Source: Rhodocollybia butyracea (Eukaryota; Basidiomycota; Agaricomycetes; Agaricales; Omphalotaceae). Taken from it: 64,000 nt of DNA. Under the pieces are notes generated by a model. It was not told where the DNA came from, searched no databases, and was given only the letters and a program-made list of their open reading frames with translations. Shown here in pieces: positions 28,200 through 38,442 of this stretch. Both the position numbers and the translations under genes were made by a program. The stretch's first letter is position 1. Each line of letters opens with the position of its first letter. The DNA lies in the NCBI GenBank assembly GCA_015501585.1, contig JADNRY010000129.1, positions 109,865 through 173,864 on the forward strand, in the 5' to 3' direction.

Positions 28200-29352
28200 A
28201 TAAAGTTTCCGTTTGTATATCGAGAATCAAGAGCAAAAATCTTAATCCTACAGCAAAAGGTACAGAACCAAATCTGCTGGCTGATGAGCGACGTAACAGA
28301 ACGAGCGTTTTTTTAAAGAAAAGTGGAAAGATCCCCCGGGGGACTCTGTACTTCAGAGGAGGGTTTTGTGACGAGAAAATATTTGAACGCCCGCATTCTG
28401 TATAAGTTAAGCATGAATTACTCATTAGCGCCCCGCGCAATTCTCATGCGCCGAAATCAAGTGGTTCCTCCTTTTAGCTGAACTGTAGCCAGCTGACGAT
28501 ACCAGTCTCCCTACACCGGGCACGTATGTGGAGTCACTGTGGCTGAGTTATGCTCTGTTGCCTTTTGAAACCGAGCTTGGAACTGGCCCCCTTTCGGTTG
28601 AGCAGAGCTTGCTGCGATAAGAGAACTTTCCTAGGCGAAAGGCAAAAGATGTTCATCGACTCACGAAAAGATGTCCACAGTCGCAGTTTAAATGTTAATA
28701 CAGCAACTCAGCCGGCCGACACCATAGCATTCATGCTTGGACTTGGCCCGTATAAACAAAAAGTGTGATCTCTATCATGCAAAACCTCCAGATCGACATC
28801 AACATCCCAACTGTTTAAACCGTTCAAAACTGGAGAGTTGCTCGAGTCGTAAACTTCCCAATGAGATTCTGGAGAGATCGAGATCTTCATTCTGCATATT
28901 TCTAGCAACAGTAATCGCGTCCAAACGAGCTCGTACTAATACAGATATGTAGTACCATCAGGATCTTGAGACGAAGCACTACTCCTTCTATACCATATTA
29001 TACTGTTCGATCACCCTTGAATAAAGTAGCGTATGGAGCCGAGGTCATGGAGCATGTTTCATGAGGAGGGTGTCATACAAGGAGCGGAATATCAACATAA
29101 TGGTTGATTACAATGCCTTCCGAAAATCTGCAGCGCCTCCTCGATGGCGCCGCAAAAATTGCCCTTAAATACCAACCTGATACCTTAGCAGTTACACGAC
29201 TTGGGTACCAGCAGGTGCAGGGCTGGTGGAAGGGTCCATTGGAAACCAAAGACGTAGGAGTAACGTGGGTTGTGGATATATATGTTTCTTCAACGAGAGC
29301 ATACTATTTAAAAAGATGTCAACTCTGAAATACTATTCTCCCAGCTACATTG
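28200..29352. other. Intergenic, no confident gene
   Basis: Contains a small plus open frame 29113-29328 (MPSENLQRLLDGAAKIALKY...) with helical composition but no support from splice partners or homologues I recognise, and a minus frame 28186-28440 of unknown meaning. No repeats were noted. Confidence 0.3.
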
Positions 29353-31050
29353 TTACTGCTTCCACGAAAATCCTAGTCCACCATCTACCAAGCATTCCAG
29401 ACTTTCCTCAGCTGAACTATCCATCTCCCGTCCGGCGGACAGGTATGTGATAAAACAAGATTTTAAACACTTCACTTTGGATATTGAGGCGAATGTCGTA
29501 TCAGGTACCCATCGGGATTTGATCATGTCTGCGAGAATTTTATCATCCAGCATACCAGTGGAAGCGTTGGGTTGGATGCTTAGAGACCGCAATACCAGAT
29601 TTTCAAGGTTTGGAAGCAGCACTTCTACGTGTCGAGCCTCAAACAGACTCCGGGTCCCATTGAAGACACCAAGAGCTTTAACCAGCGTTGACGTAATCGT
29701 CAACTGATTGGTGTCCTTCAGCATCAGGCGCGAGTCTTCGATTATCAATGTGCAGATAGTAGGCAGAGCCCCAAGCAAACTGAGTGCCTGGGTATCTGAT
29801 AAGGGCATCTCGTCCAGATTTAGCGAAGTGATCTCACACTGTGAGCGACGAACAAATGTTTCAAAATCGCGCTGCGGCCATTTGCCAATGAATCGCTCAT
29901 CGCCATAGTTGTGGATCATAAGCTCAGTGAGGGAGGGAAGAGTGAGGGAGGTGAAAATCAATGAGAGGCTGTCATAGTCTACCGTGGTCACATCCCCTTC
30001 TGCGGCGATCTCCAAATATCGCAGACTGGGCAGGTTGATGGGCAGTGAAGCTGAGCCTGCGGAAGGAGAAATACGTTGGTAATGATTTGCGGAGATGGTC
30101 AGAGATTCGAGGTTGCTACATGCATCAAGTGCAGCGAATACAGGCCCATGGAAAAACTGGAAATCGATGCTCGTGAGTTGGCTCCATGGGAATGGAACCA
30201 GAGGGTCCGGTAATATTCCTATCAGTGTGAAATGTCGAAGCTTCGGCGCACGCTCAAATGCTTGTAGGCCCAACGTGGTATGAGAGGTTTTGATACTGAG
30301 TATTTGTAGAGCGGGGAGTTGGATCGACGACCAGGTGTCAGAAGGTAGAATCTGTGCTTGGGATTCATTGTTGACGACGGTGAAATCTTGCCATCTATCA
30401 GCATGTAGAATCAGAGACCGTACTAAAGACATCCCAGTCTGCGTCACGTCAAACCGAAGACTAACTGTCTTTAGGGTCAGTGGACGAGGATGGGACAGAT
30501 GAAGACATCTATCTAATGCGAAAATAGCAAACGTTTCTGCTTCGGAGGTAATCGAACGGGAATCTTGTAGATCAAGGCAAATATTGGACCAGAGTGGCTT
30601 ACAAGAAAGCGCTATACCTCTCCATCTTGAGCACGTACTACTCACAGCCCATGCGGGTTGCCTTGACATATCAAAAGACTCTTTCCAAGCAATAGTGTTG
30701 CCGTACGAACCACAGTGAGTGAATATCTCATATAGTATTTCACTGTGTAGCTTTCTTATGGGTGCTAGAACTGAATCACAGACTGGTTTAGCAAAATGCT
30801 CGAGAAAGTTGCGTTTGACATTTAACGACAGAATTCGGGCTTCAAGGCGCCATATTTCGGTGGAATAATTGTCCATGTCGCTTTGAATGTCATCCAAAGT
30901 CCTGACTACATCGTTAGCTTGATGATCAGATGTAGCTCCTTCGAGGCGTAGATATTCTCGCATGGAGGTTATGGAGTCGGCTGAGACACGAGTGGGAGGC
31001 TCCTCTTTGCATTTTTGACATAGATGTTTGCAATTGTCACTGGAGTCCAT
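29353..31050 (-). CDS. F-box family protein, intact copy
   Basis: Single-exon gene, 565 codons, of the large mushroom F-box family whose members recruit substrates to SCF ubiquitin ligases. A short CxxC pair (LCQKCK) sits at the N-terminus, followed by a heptad-like coiled-coil segment (about 48-82, VVRTLDDIQSDMDNY). The F-box itself spans about 97-150 (APIRKLHSEILYEIF, then WAVSSTCSRWRGIAL). The remainder consists of leucine-rich-repeat-like units (LPALQILSI, LTSIDFQFF, LPSLRYLEI, LPSLTELMIHNY, ITSLNLDEM, ICTLIIEDS, LPNLENLVL). It is a close tandem paralogue of the broken gene at 31418-33120. The start follows a short leader. Its target is unknown. Confidence 0.75.
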   Translation of the reverse strand: MDSSDNCKHLCQKCKEEPPTRVSADSITSMREYLRLEGATSDHQANDVVRTLDDIQSDMDNYSTEIWRLEARILSLNVKRNFLEHFAKPVCDSVLAPIRKLHSEILYEIFTHCGSYGNTIAWKESFDMSRQPAWAVSSTCSRWRGIALSCKPLWSNICLDLQDSRSITSEAETFAIFALDRCLHLSHPRPLTLKTVSLRFDVTQTGMSLVRSLILHADRWQDFTVVNNESQAQILPSDTWSSIQLPALQILSIKTSHTTLGLQAFERAPKLRHFTLIGILPDPLVPFPWSQLTSIDFQFFHGPVFAALDACSNLESLTISANHYQRISPSAGSASLPINLPSLRYLEIAAEGDVTTVDYDSLSLIFTSLTLPSLTELMIHNYGDERFIGKWPQRDFETFVRRSQCEITSLNLDEMPLSDTQALSLLGALPTICTLIIEDSRLMLKDTNQLTITSTLVKALGVFNGTRSLFEARHVEVLLPNLENLVLRSLSIQPNASTGMLDDKILADMIKSRWVPDTTFASISKVKCLKSCFITYLSAGREMDSSAEESLECLVDGGLGFSWKQ

Positions 31051-31186
31051 CTATTTTTCGAGTTAGTTGCAAAAGACATACAATCAACGCAAAGTGCTTG
31101 CTTTAAAGGAATATGTTCACCAAGGACAATGGTAGTTCGAGTCTGTATTTAGTATAAGCGCTCAAACTCATTGACAAAAAAAAACA

Positions 31187-31347
31187 CGAAGAAGCGCCCA
31201 TTGTTTATAAGTTCGCCAGTTGATCTCTATCGCTATGAAACCCTGATGAACCAGGCTGGAGAACAAGTAATATAAAAGTGATGTAAAGTAAAATGCCAGT
31301 TTTACTGGTTCTCGTCAGCATTGTTCTACTAATGCGTATAAAAGCAT
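31187..31347. repeat. Copy of the F-box/BTG bidirectional promoter block
   Basis: GAAGCGCCCATTG near 31192 and the stretch about 31308-31347 (CTCGTCAGCATTGTTCTACT then AATGCGTATAAAAGCA) match 33243-33315 and, inverted, 48025-48105. Here the BTG gene that follows in the other two copies is missing. Confidence 0.7.
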
Positions 31348-31417
31348 GATAGGAAAAGGTTGGAAATACCGTACAAACTAGACTTCAAAGTAGGCATGAG
31401 TAACGGCTCCTATTCCC

Positions 31418-33120
31418 TCAACTACATTTCTCCCGCTCCCAAGAAAATTGTAGGCCATCATCTACCAAGCAATCCAGAGTTTTCTCGGCTGAACTATCTA
31501 TCTTCCGTTCACCAGAGACGTACGTAATTGAACAAGATTTTAAACACTTCACTTTGGCTATCGAGGCGAATGTTGTATCCGGTACCCATCGGGATTTGAT
31601 CATATCTACTAGAATTTTATCATCTAGCAAATCGGTGGAAGGTGTGCTTCGAGACCGCAATACCAGAGATTCAAGGTTCGGAAGCAGCACCTCTACGCCT
31701 CGCGTCTCAAACGGATTCCTGATCCCGTTGAAGACACCAAGAGCTTCAACCAACGTCGACGTGATCGTCACCTGTTTATCATTCTTCAGCATAAGTCGCG
31801 AGTCTTCAATTGTCAACGTGCAGATAGTAGGCAGAGCCCTAAGCAAACTGAGTGCCTGGGTATCCGATAAGGGCATCTCGTCCAGATGTAGTGAAGTAAT
31901 CTCACACTGTGAGCGACGAACGAAAGTTTCAAAATCGCGCTGTGGCCATTTGCCAAGGAATCGATCATTGTCGTAGTTGTAGACCATAAGCTCGGCAAGG
32001 GAGGGAAGGGTGAGAGAGGTGAAAATCAATGTGAGGCTATCATAGTCTACCGTGGTCGCATTCCCTGCTGCAGCGATCTCCAAATATCGCAGACTGGGTA
32101 GCTTGACGGGCAGTGAAGCAGAGTTCCTGGAAGGAGAATCACGTTCCGAATGATCTGCGTTTATGGTCAGAGATTTGAGGTTGCTACATGCACCGAGCGC
32201 AGCAAATACAGGGCCATGGAAATACTGGAAATTGATGCTCGTGAGTTGGCTCCATGGGAATGGAACCGGAGGGTTCGGTAGTCTTCCATCCAGTGTGAAA
32301 TGTCGAAGCTTTGGCGCGCGCTCAAATGCTTGTAGACCCAGCATGGTATGAGGGGTTTCAATACTGAGTGTTTGTAGAGCGGGAGTTGAATCGACGACCG
32401 TATGTCAGAAGGAAGGACCTCTACTTGGGATTCATTGTTGACGATGGTGAGATCTTGCCATCTATCAGCATGTAGAATCAAAGACCGTACCAAAGACATC
32501 CCGGTCTGTGTCACGTCAGATAGAGAACTCTTTGTCCTTAGAGTCAGCGGATGAGGATGGGACAGATGGAGACATCTATTTAATGCGAGAACAGCAAAAT
32601 ATTCCGCTTTGGAGGAAGCCACATGAGTGCCGTGTAGATCAAGGCGGATATTGGACCAAAGCGGCTTGCAAGAAAGCGCTATACGCCTCCATCTTGAGCA
32701 CGTACTGCTCACAGCCCATGCAGGTTGCCTCGACATATCAAAGGACTTTTTCCGAGCAATAGAGTTGCCATACGAGCCGCATTGAGCGAAGATCTCAGAG
32801 AGAATTTCACTGGGGAGTTTGCGAATGGGAGCTAGAATTGAAAGACCCACTGGCTCTGCATAATGCTCAAGAAAGTTGCGTTTGACATTTAATGTCAGAA
32901 TTCGCGCTTCGAGACGCGATATTTCAGTGGAATAATCGGCTATGTCACTTTGAATGTCATCCAGAGTCCGGACTACGTCCTTCGTTTGGTAATCAGATAT
33001 AGCTCCTTCGAGGCGCAGATATTTCCGCATAGAAGTTATGGTGTCGGGTGAGACACGAGGAGTGGGAGACCCCACTTTGCATTTTCGACAGTGACGTTCG
33101 GAATCGCCCCTGGAGTTCAT
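31418..33120 (-). pseudogene. F-box family protein, frameshifted second copy
   Basis: Tandem paralogue of the upstream gene, similar over its whole length: CRKCK pair, coiled coil VVRTLDDIQSDIADY, F-box APIRKLPSEILSEIF and WAVSSTCSRWRRIAL, then leucine-rich units. Its F-box (LPSEILSEIF) is closer to consensus than the intact copy's. At 32381-32383 the plus strand has GGG where the intact copy has GGGG (30313-30316). The frame shifts in SSIQLP-ALQ, and the second half continues in another frame through to the stop at 31418. Apart from that base both halves are open, so this is either a very young pseudogene or a homopolymer error. The start at 33120 was chosen to match the intact copy. Confidence 0.75.
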
Positions 33121-33566
33121 CTGTTCTTCAAGTTGGTCAAGTTGGTTGCGAAAAGACGTACAAATCAAGGTGAATTGCTTACCAACAAAAAAAGACAGGC
33201 GCAAAGTATTTTAGCGCCCACTCTCACGTGGTCATCTTGATCACAAGAAGCGCCCATTGTGCGTTGACACTCATTGTTCTCGCCAGCATTGTTCTTCTAA
33301 TGCGTATAAAAGCAAGGGGTACGGACATGGAAACCTCAGTCTACATCTCTTCGGTGTATAGTCCAATTTCGTTTGCTTTGCTCCAGCTCATCTCTCTTGT
33401 GTATCCATAACTGCAAGTCTCTTTTACATCTCTTCGGTATGTGTGTTATGTCTCCACTGTTCGGCGGTTTTAATGATGTTTTTGTCTCGTAGACTCTCCA
33501 ATTACGACCTTTTACATCGCAGAGCGATATTATCCACGTTCCCAACTTTTCTACGCTTACTAGACG
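33121..33566. promoter_or_regulatory. Divergent promoter between F-box copy 2 and BTG-like gene 1
   Basis: A 446-bp shared upstream region. It has CACGTGG (E-box-like) at 33225-33231 and a plus-strand TATA (GTATAAAAG) near 33304, followed by the BTG leader. A 5'-leader intron is predicted at 33437-33492 (GTATGTG...CTCGTAG). The counterpart intron on the inverted copy is 47844-47906. The whole block is conserved at the inverted copy. Confidence 0.6.
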
Positions 33567-34610
33567 ATGCCCATTTCGCCCATGTTCAACTCCTCCGAAT
33601 CTGCCACGCTTTCCCAGCTTGTAATGCTCTTGACGCGTCCGTTGGCGGTAGTTTACCCTGCACAAGCTATCGCCCAGCTCCAATCATTCTTACATGCCAA
33701 CCTTGTGTGTATACACCAGCCTGTTTCTCCATTTACCCTTCTTCTCTCTCCGGCTTGTCTTCCTCCAACTCCCATATACGCGGCCTGTTTACAGGCCGGA
33801 ATTGCGTGGCCTGAATGGATTCGTGCACTGGGAAATCAAGTCATGTATATCTTCGTCATGGAAGGGAGCTTGACACTTCGTATTGGAGAGTTCGGAGAGC
33901 CTATCACTTTGTGGTCTGAAGATATTGTCCAGGTTCCATCGATCTCAAAGACCAAAACTGGAGTGGCCAGGCCTATGCTCTCGAAATTACGAGACATGCT
34001 AGCTGTTCGCGAGCGCGCTTCCGCAGCGCCTGAGTCCTTGCCTATTGCCCTTCCTACACTTATTTCCTTCCCTACGCAAACCGATGACGACGACACTATT
34101 TCCGAGAGTGATTCGGACACCGAGTCCACTACCTCGTCGACTGGTTTTTCAGAAGCTTCATCAGACGAATCCATGACTTCGGTATCATCCACTTCTTCGT
34201 CACCCATCTCTGCGTCCTGTGATCTTCCTACAGTGCCCAAAAAGACTTCTGTCTACGTCCCTCCTTGCCGAATGGCGTCCGCCAAGGGTGACTCTGATGT
34301 TATCAATACCGACTCGATCCCTTCCCATCACCTACTTTCGCGCCCTCAGCGTCGTCTCGCACCTGTCGCCGTTGACAAGAGCAAGGATTCCATCTGTCGC
34401 TACACTTACCAGGGTGGTCAGACGGGTGTGATGACTGGTGGGGTCATGCTTGGAAAGGTTGAGCCCTCGAGCAGTGCTGGTGCTGTTAGACAGGTCCCCA
34501 CTACGACACCTGCTCCTACTCGCGAATCCCTCAGACGGACCTCGAGGAAACGCGCCGGAGCTGTTATGCTTGGACCTGATTCTTCCAACTGGCGCCATGT
34601 CCGTGCTTAG
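33567..34610 (+). CDS. BTG/Tob-like anti-proliferative domain protein, copy 1
   Basis: A 347-aa protein in one coding exon. Residues about 13-115 resemble the BTG/Tob fold of basidiomycete proteins: LLTRPLAVVYPAQAIAQLQ, LLLSPACLPPTPIYAACLQAG, then the box-B-like strand LGNQVMYIFVMEGSLTLRIGE. The middle is an acidic Ser/Asp/Thr-rich linker (DDDDTISESDSDTES). The C-terminus carries a conserved block RYTYQGGQTGVMTGGVMLG and a second VMLGPDSSNW motif. BTG/Tob proteins in animals bind the CCR4-NOT deadenylase subunit CAF1; a like role here is inference. It is near-identical to the inverted copy at 46719-47765 and divergent from F-box copy 2. The family call rests on motif recall, so confidence is moderate. 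Confidence 0.6.
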   Translation: MPISPMFNSSESATLSQLVMLLTRPLAVVYPAQAIAQLQSFLHANLVCIHQPVSPFTLLLSPACLPPTPIYAACLQAGIAWPEWIRALGNQVMYIFVMEGSLTLRIGEFGEPITLWSEDIVQVPSISKTKTGVARPMLSKLRDMLAVRERASAAPESLPIALPTLISFPTQTDDDDTISESDSDTESTTSSTGFSEASSDESMTSVSSTSSSPISASCDLPTVPKKTSVYVPPCRMASAKGDSDVINTDSIPSHHLLSRPQRRLAPVAVDKSKDSICRYTYQGGQTGVMTGGVMLGKVEPSSSAGAVRQVPTTTPAPTRESLRRTSRKRAGAVMLGPDSSNWRHVRA

Positions 34611-35809
34611 TTGACAAGTTTCGCTAACGATTTCAACATGTCCGGAACAATAACTCCCCTTAACTCTATATCATACTCCTAATCATTGTATCATCACCTT
34701 GTCTTGTGTACTTGTGTAGCATGTATCATTAGTAACATTGTAACTTGTTCTATCTTGATTTTTTTCTTGTCGCAGTGCGGTTCCCAAAGCTCTAGCTTGA
34801 ACTTGCCTCATCACCATGTTGTCGTTATTCATCCATCAACTGGCTCGATATGGAACTGTTAAATCATGAACTGCTTCTCCGTCCTTACCCAGTGTTCACT
34901 CAACAGATGCCATCTTTGTTGGACAAACGCAAGGACGAGAAAAAGGGGAAAAAGAAATCCTTTCGGTACGTGTTTGACGTGAGATGCTCGAAACCTCAAG
35001 CGGTCCACGCCGAAGGACGATAGCATACATTACGCTTGGTATGGAAGGAGTAGATTTGTAAAACAGAGCCTTGAAGCTTGAACGTTGAGCGCTTGAGCAA
35101 CCGAATGATAGATGAAGGAACCACAGGCCACTCCTCCGTCTGCTTGAACAAGTCGTACTGCAAAAACGGCATCTTGACTTTTGAACTGCATCTCTTATCG
35201 CGAATGGTTCGTTGATGCATGATGAGCCTTTGGTAACCCTTGAAGCTTGAAGTTTCAATGCCCTGCAGTAATTCTACTTGCAATTAGCAAAAGTTAATGG
35301 AATTCCAGGTAAGTGAGGCTAGCGAGAGCTTTAGAAGCCCACGCGGCAGCAGGCTGGGGCAACTACTGAGCGCATAATAGCATGCCTTTGGGACATTGAA
35401 TATTGATATTGAGTCTCGACTCGCACACGACTAGGCCTGGCCTGAAGCTCCTCGACTCGACTCGGAGTATAGTATGAGATCTCATGACGCCTTTGAAGCG
35501 AAATGTAGGATTACTAGAGGCGATTTTGGTTATGGATAACAATATCAGCTTACGGCTGGAGCAGATAAAAGATGCAAGAGGGTATCAGAGGACGCGAGAA
35601 AAGAAGGAGTATCGCTCCGGAGCACACAATAAATGAAGGCAGCATTGAATAGCATCGGGTTGGATGGTCGGCGTTTGGACTCGCGCTCGGTGGGAATTTG
35701 TTTCGTTTTTTTTCTGTTCCGCTGACTGAAAACGAACCAAGGCATCGAAGTGGCACAACGATATCCAACTCCTGCTGTTACCAATAGCTATTCTCATAAT
35801 GACCTAAGT
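34611..35809. other. Intergenic, no confident gene
   Basis: Holds a minus open frame at 34996-35283 (95 codons, ELLQGIETSSFKGYQRLIM...) without recognisable domain or splice partners. Composition is unremarkable. Confidence 0.3.
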
Positions 35810-35899
35810 GACCCCGTAGCTCAGCGGTAGAGCGTGAGATTCCAGTATCCGTGTAGCAGCGTTTCCTCAAGGTCATCCGTTCAATCCGGGTCGGGGTCA
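35810..35899 (+). tRNA. tRNA-Trp (CCA) with an 18-nt intron
   Basis: The cloverleaf closes: acceptor stem GACCCCG with CGGGGTC (7 bp), D arm GCTC-AGCGGTA-GAGC, T arm ATCCG-TTCAATC-CGGGT, 5-nt variable loop AGGTC and discriminator A. The anticodon stem is TGAGA with CCTCA, with the last pair A-C mismatched. The loop is T-T-CCA-G, giving anticodon CCA at 35842-35844. An intron TATCCGTGTAGCAGCGTT follows position 37, the standard place. A Pol III stop follows. Confidence 0.8.
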
Positions 35900-35905
35900 T
35901 TAGCG

Positions 35906-35910
35906 TTTTT
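35906..35910 (+). terminator. RNA polymerase III terminator TTTTT
   Basis: Five T seven bases after the tRNA 3' end, the usual Pol III stop. Confidence 0.65.
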
Positions 35911-36184
35911 GGTGCTTCGAAGTCGATTCGGAGTCACCGACATTCTTCTTTGACTATGATTTTCGATCCAATTTGAATTTCGCGATTCTCTAGGCTTTGC
36001 CAAGACACTTTCACCACGCGACAAACTATTATGTGATGACACGAACGACTGGGTGTCGAGAGACCGATGCGAACGAACTAGCAGTGGGCCAGCGCTCTCG
36101 CGTGGCGGTTACTCGGGCTCAATGGAAGATAGATAATAAGGAAGATACATGATACAATATTTAATTTGAATAGGTAAGATGATT

Positions 36185-37621
36185 TTAATCAGGAGATAAT
36201 TCTCTTTCGTGATCATGCCCAAAATCCGCGTTCGTTCCACTGTCAGGAGTAGCAAGTACTGCGATCCATTGGATTCCAAATGAGATTTGTTCGATCTCAT
36301 AGCGTTGGATGGTATGACAAACTAGAGCCAAAGAACCTCGTGGAAGTTCTGCAAGCTTACCGTCCATTCGAAAATAGGGTACGCTCTCTAGACCATCATT
36401 TCTGAGATCATTGCTTGTGAATCCGCGAGTGCGAATGTCGTAGATTGGAACTAGGGCAATTTCGTATGTCATATGAAAGACGTTAGATAATGTATACGCA
36501 CTGAAAAGGGAGGGATCCGGAACGTCTGGAAGAGTACGCGCAGAGGCGTTGGCGATGCCTGCGAGCGCTGAAGGTATGTTGTTGAAAGAGTGACAGTAAA
36601 TATAGGTCTTGGTACATACATTGTTGTCCGAATTTAGTTCCTGCTGTGAACTCACCCTTCCATACGTTGCAGGTGAGTTCCTTTCGATTGAAGACATGGC
36701 ATACGCAAGCCCGAGCCAGTTCCATCTCCTGAGAAAGGTAACGAAATTTGACTTGACAGATTTGAAGTCTCCTTTGACGTTGATTTGTTCTGCAGAGACT
36801 AATCGACAATGGCTGATTTTACCAATGGAGATTACCTTTGCGACTTTTGGTTGTGCCGAATCTTGAGGGACATATTGTAGAAACCCCATCGACACAGGCA
36901 TTTTGTAGAGGTGGTTCATAGCGATGCGTGAAGTATTGATGTAAGGAAATTCCTGTTCGAATGATACCCAATGTTTCATGTTTCTAGGAATATGTTAGTC
37001 GAAGAAAATGGATAGCCAAATATGTATAGACACGGACCGCAACAACAAATCGTTATTAGTATCTTTGGTGAAATCGTCAATGATATGCAGGAGGCGAAAA
37101 CTTTCGTCACATTCTTGGTGTTTGAAATCGACATATTTACCAGTGTATCTATGTGAACTTGTTAGTATCGTGGAGAAATGTTGACCGGTACGTACTTGCG
37201 ATTATTCAAGTTCTCGTAGCAGTCGGAAAGTAATACATCCTGCAGCGCCTCGGAAACGATTCCGACAGCCATCTTTTCAGGGCTAGTATAATGTTAGAGA
37301 GATAACGTGGGATGAATGAATGTCTTACCTGGTAAAGATATCAGCGTTTGCCGTTCTTAGTTTCTTGTTTGATCTAAAAAGGCGAGGTTAGAGATGATGA
37401 AAGGTGTGGAGAGGAAGTTAATACTCTTTTCCCTCATTCTCTTCGGTTGAGACTTGACATTTGCTTGGGATCGCAAGATGAACCGTTCCTTCTTCTGAAT
37501 CTGTTCCCAACCCACGAGAGGTAGAACCAATACTGTGTTTTGGATCCCTGGGTGATAATTAGCAGGTTCATTATAGATTAGAACAAATTCAGTACAACGT
37601 TTTTGGGTTTTTGGGAGGCAT
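36185..37621 (-). CDS. Unknown protein, six-exon gene
   Basis: Exons join cleanly from MPPKNPKT at 37621. They continue through DPKHSIGSTSRGLGTDSEEG, SNKKLRTANADIFT, PEKMAVGIVSEALQDVLL, YTGKYVDFKHQECDESFRLL, and a final long exon beginning NMKHWVSFEQEFPYI. Each intron has GT/AG ends and preserved phase, which strongly supports a real gene. The last exon starts near 36985 and is open to the stop at 36185. It may contain one more intron (GTATGTACCAAGACC...AG about 36618-36525). The protein is about 400 aa, soluble, without signal peptide or membrane segment. I recognise no domain. It is divergently oriented to the small gene at 37780, with 158 bp between the start codons. Confidence 0.65.
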
Positions 37622-37779
37622 GAGATAAGAAAGAAAGAAGGGAAAGAGATGATGGAGAGATGATGTCGTTAGTCTCAGTTGAGTCATGCGCAGTGGACTA
37701 ACCTTGTTTAGCAGTTGTCGAGAACTTTCTCTAACGTTGCGACAAAAAATCCTCAGTGTTTCTTAACTCGTTGACCGCT

Positions 37780-38249
37780 ATGGATAATCATTACGATCGC
37801 AACGCCGCTTCGAAAACACTTACAGAGTATATCGAACATAAACAGGCCAATTTTTCATCTGCGCACGACCCTGATAGTTTGGCGAAGTTGGGATCTGCTC
37901 AGGTGAGAAGTATGAATTTTTGTTACCAGTTTCTGATGAAATCTGCAGTTGTTAAGCCGCCTCACATTGGTGCCTGCCCAAGGTTCTAGTGGAGCGTTTA
38001 AATTAGGAAAGTTCATTGACAAAGATACTATTGAATACACGACGTTTAAAATCTATGGAATTATTGGAAGTCACAATTTGAATCCTATTCAACTACAGTG
38101 AGTGTACGTTCTTCTTAAGATGTTATGAAGATGTTGACCTACGTAGGCCTCCGATTTTTCCTGTTCTGTCGTCAATCCGCAGGTTCCTTGAAGTTCCCCT
38201 CGTGTTCACATTAACGCCAAATTCTGGTCCAAGTTTCCAAGATCGATGA
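37780..38249 (+). CDS. Small unknown protein, 124 aa, three exons
   Basis: Exons 37780-37902, 37949-38097 and 38147-38249 join in frame: MDNHYDRNAASKTLTEYIEH, then LLSRLTLVPAQGSSGAFKLG, then PPIFPVLSSIRRFLEV, ending DR. Both introns are about 46-49 nt with GTGAG donors. If the second intron is not used, the frame stops at 38101 after IQLQ. No domain recognised. Its start lies 158 bp from that of the minus gene, suggesting a shared promoter. Confidence 0.5.
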
Positions 38250-38442
38250 TTCAGAGTCAGTACAGACCAGTGTCGGGACGCTATTATGCACAGCACTACT
38301 AGTAGTACAGAATATAAAGGAGTTTCAAATGAAACCTATAAAATTTCTAGGAAATATTTACATACAACTTTTGATACGAGCTTTTGCCCCACAAGTCCTT
38401 ACAATAACTTGAAACTTGTGATAGTGATAAAAAAGTTGACGA

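Noticed and set aside
33121..33204. Longer N-terminus for F-box copy 2 from 33204
   Set aside because: The intact paralogue begins at the position equivalent to 33120, and the extension overlaps promoter sequence shared with other copies.
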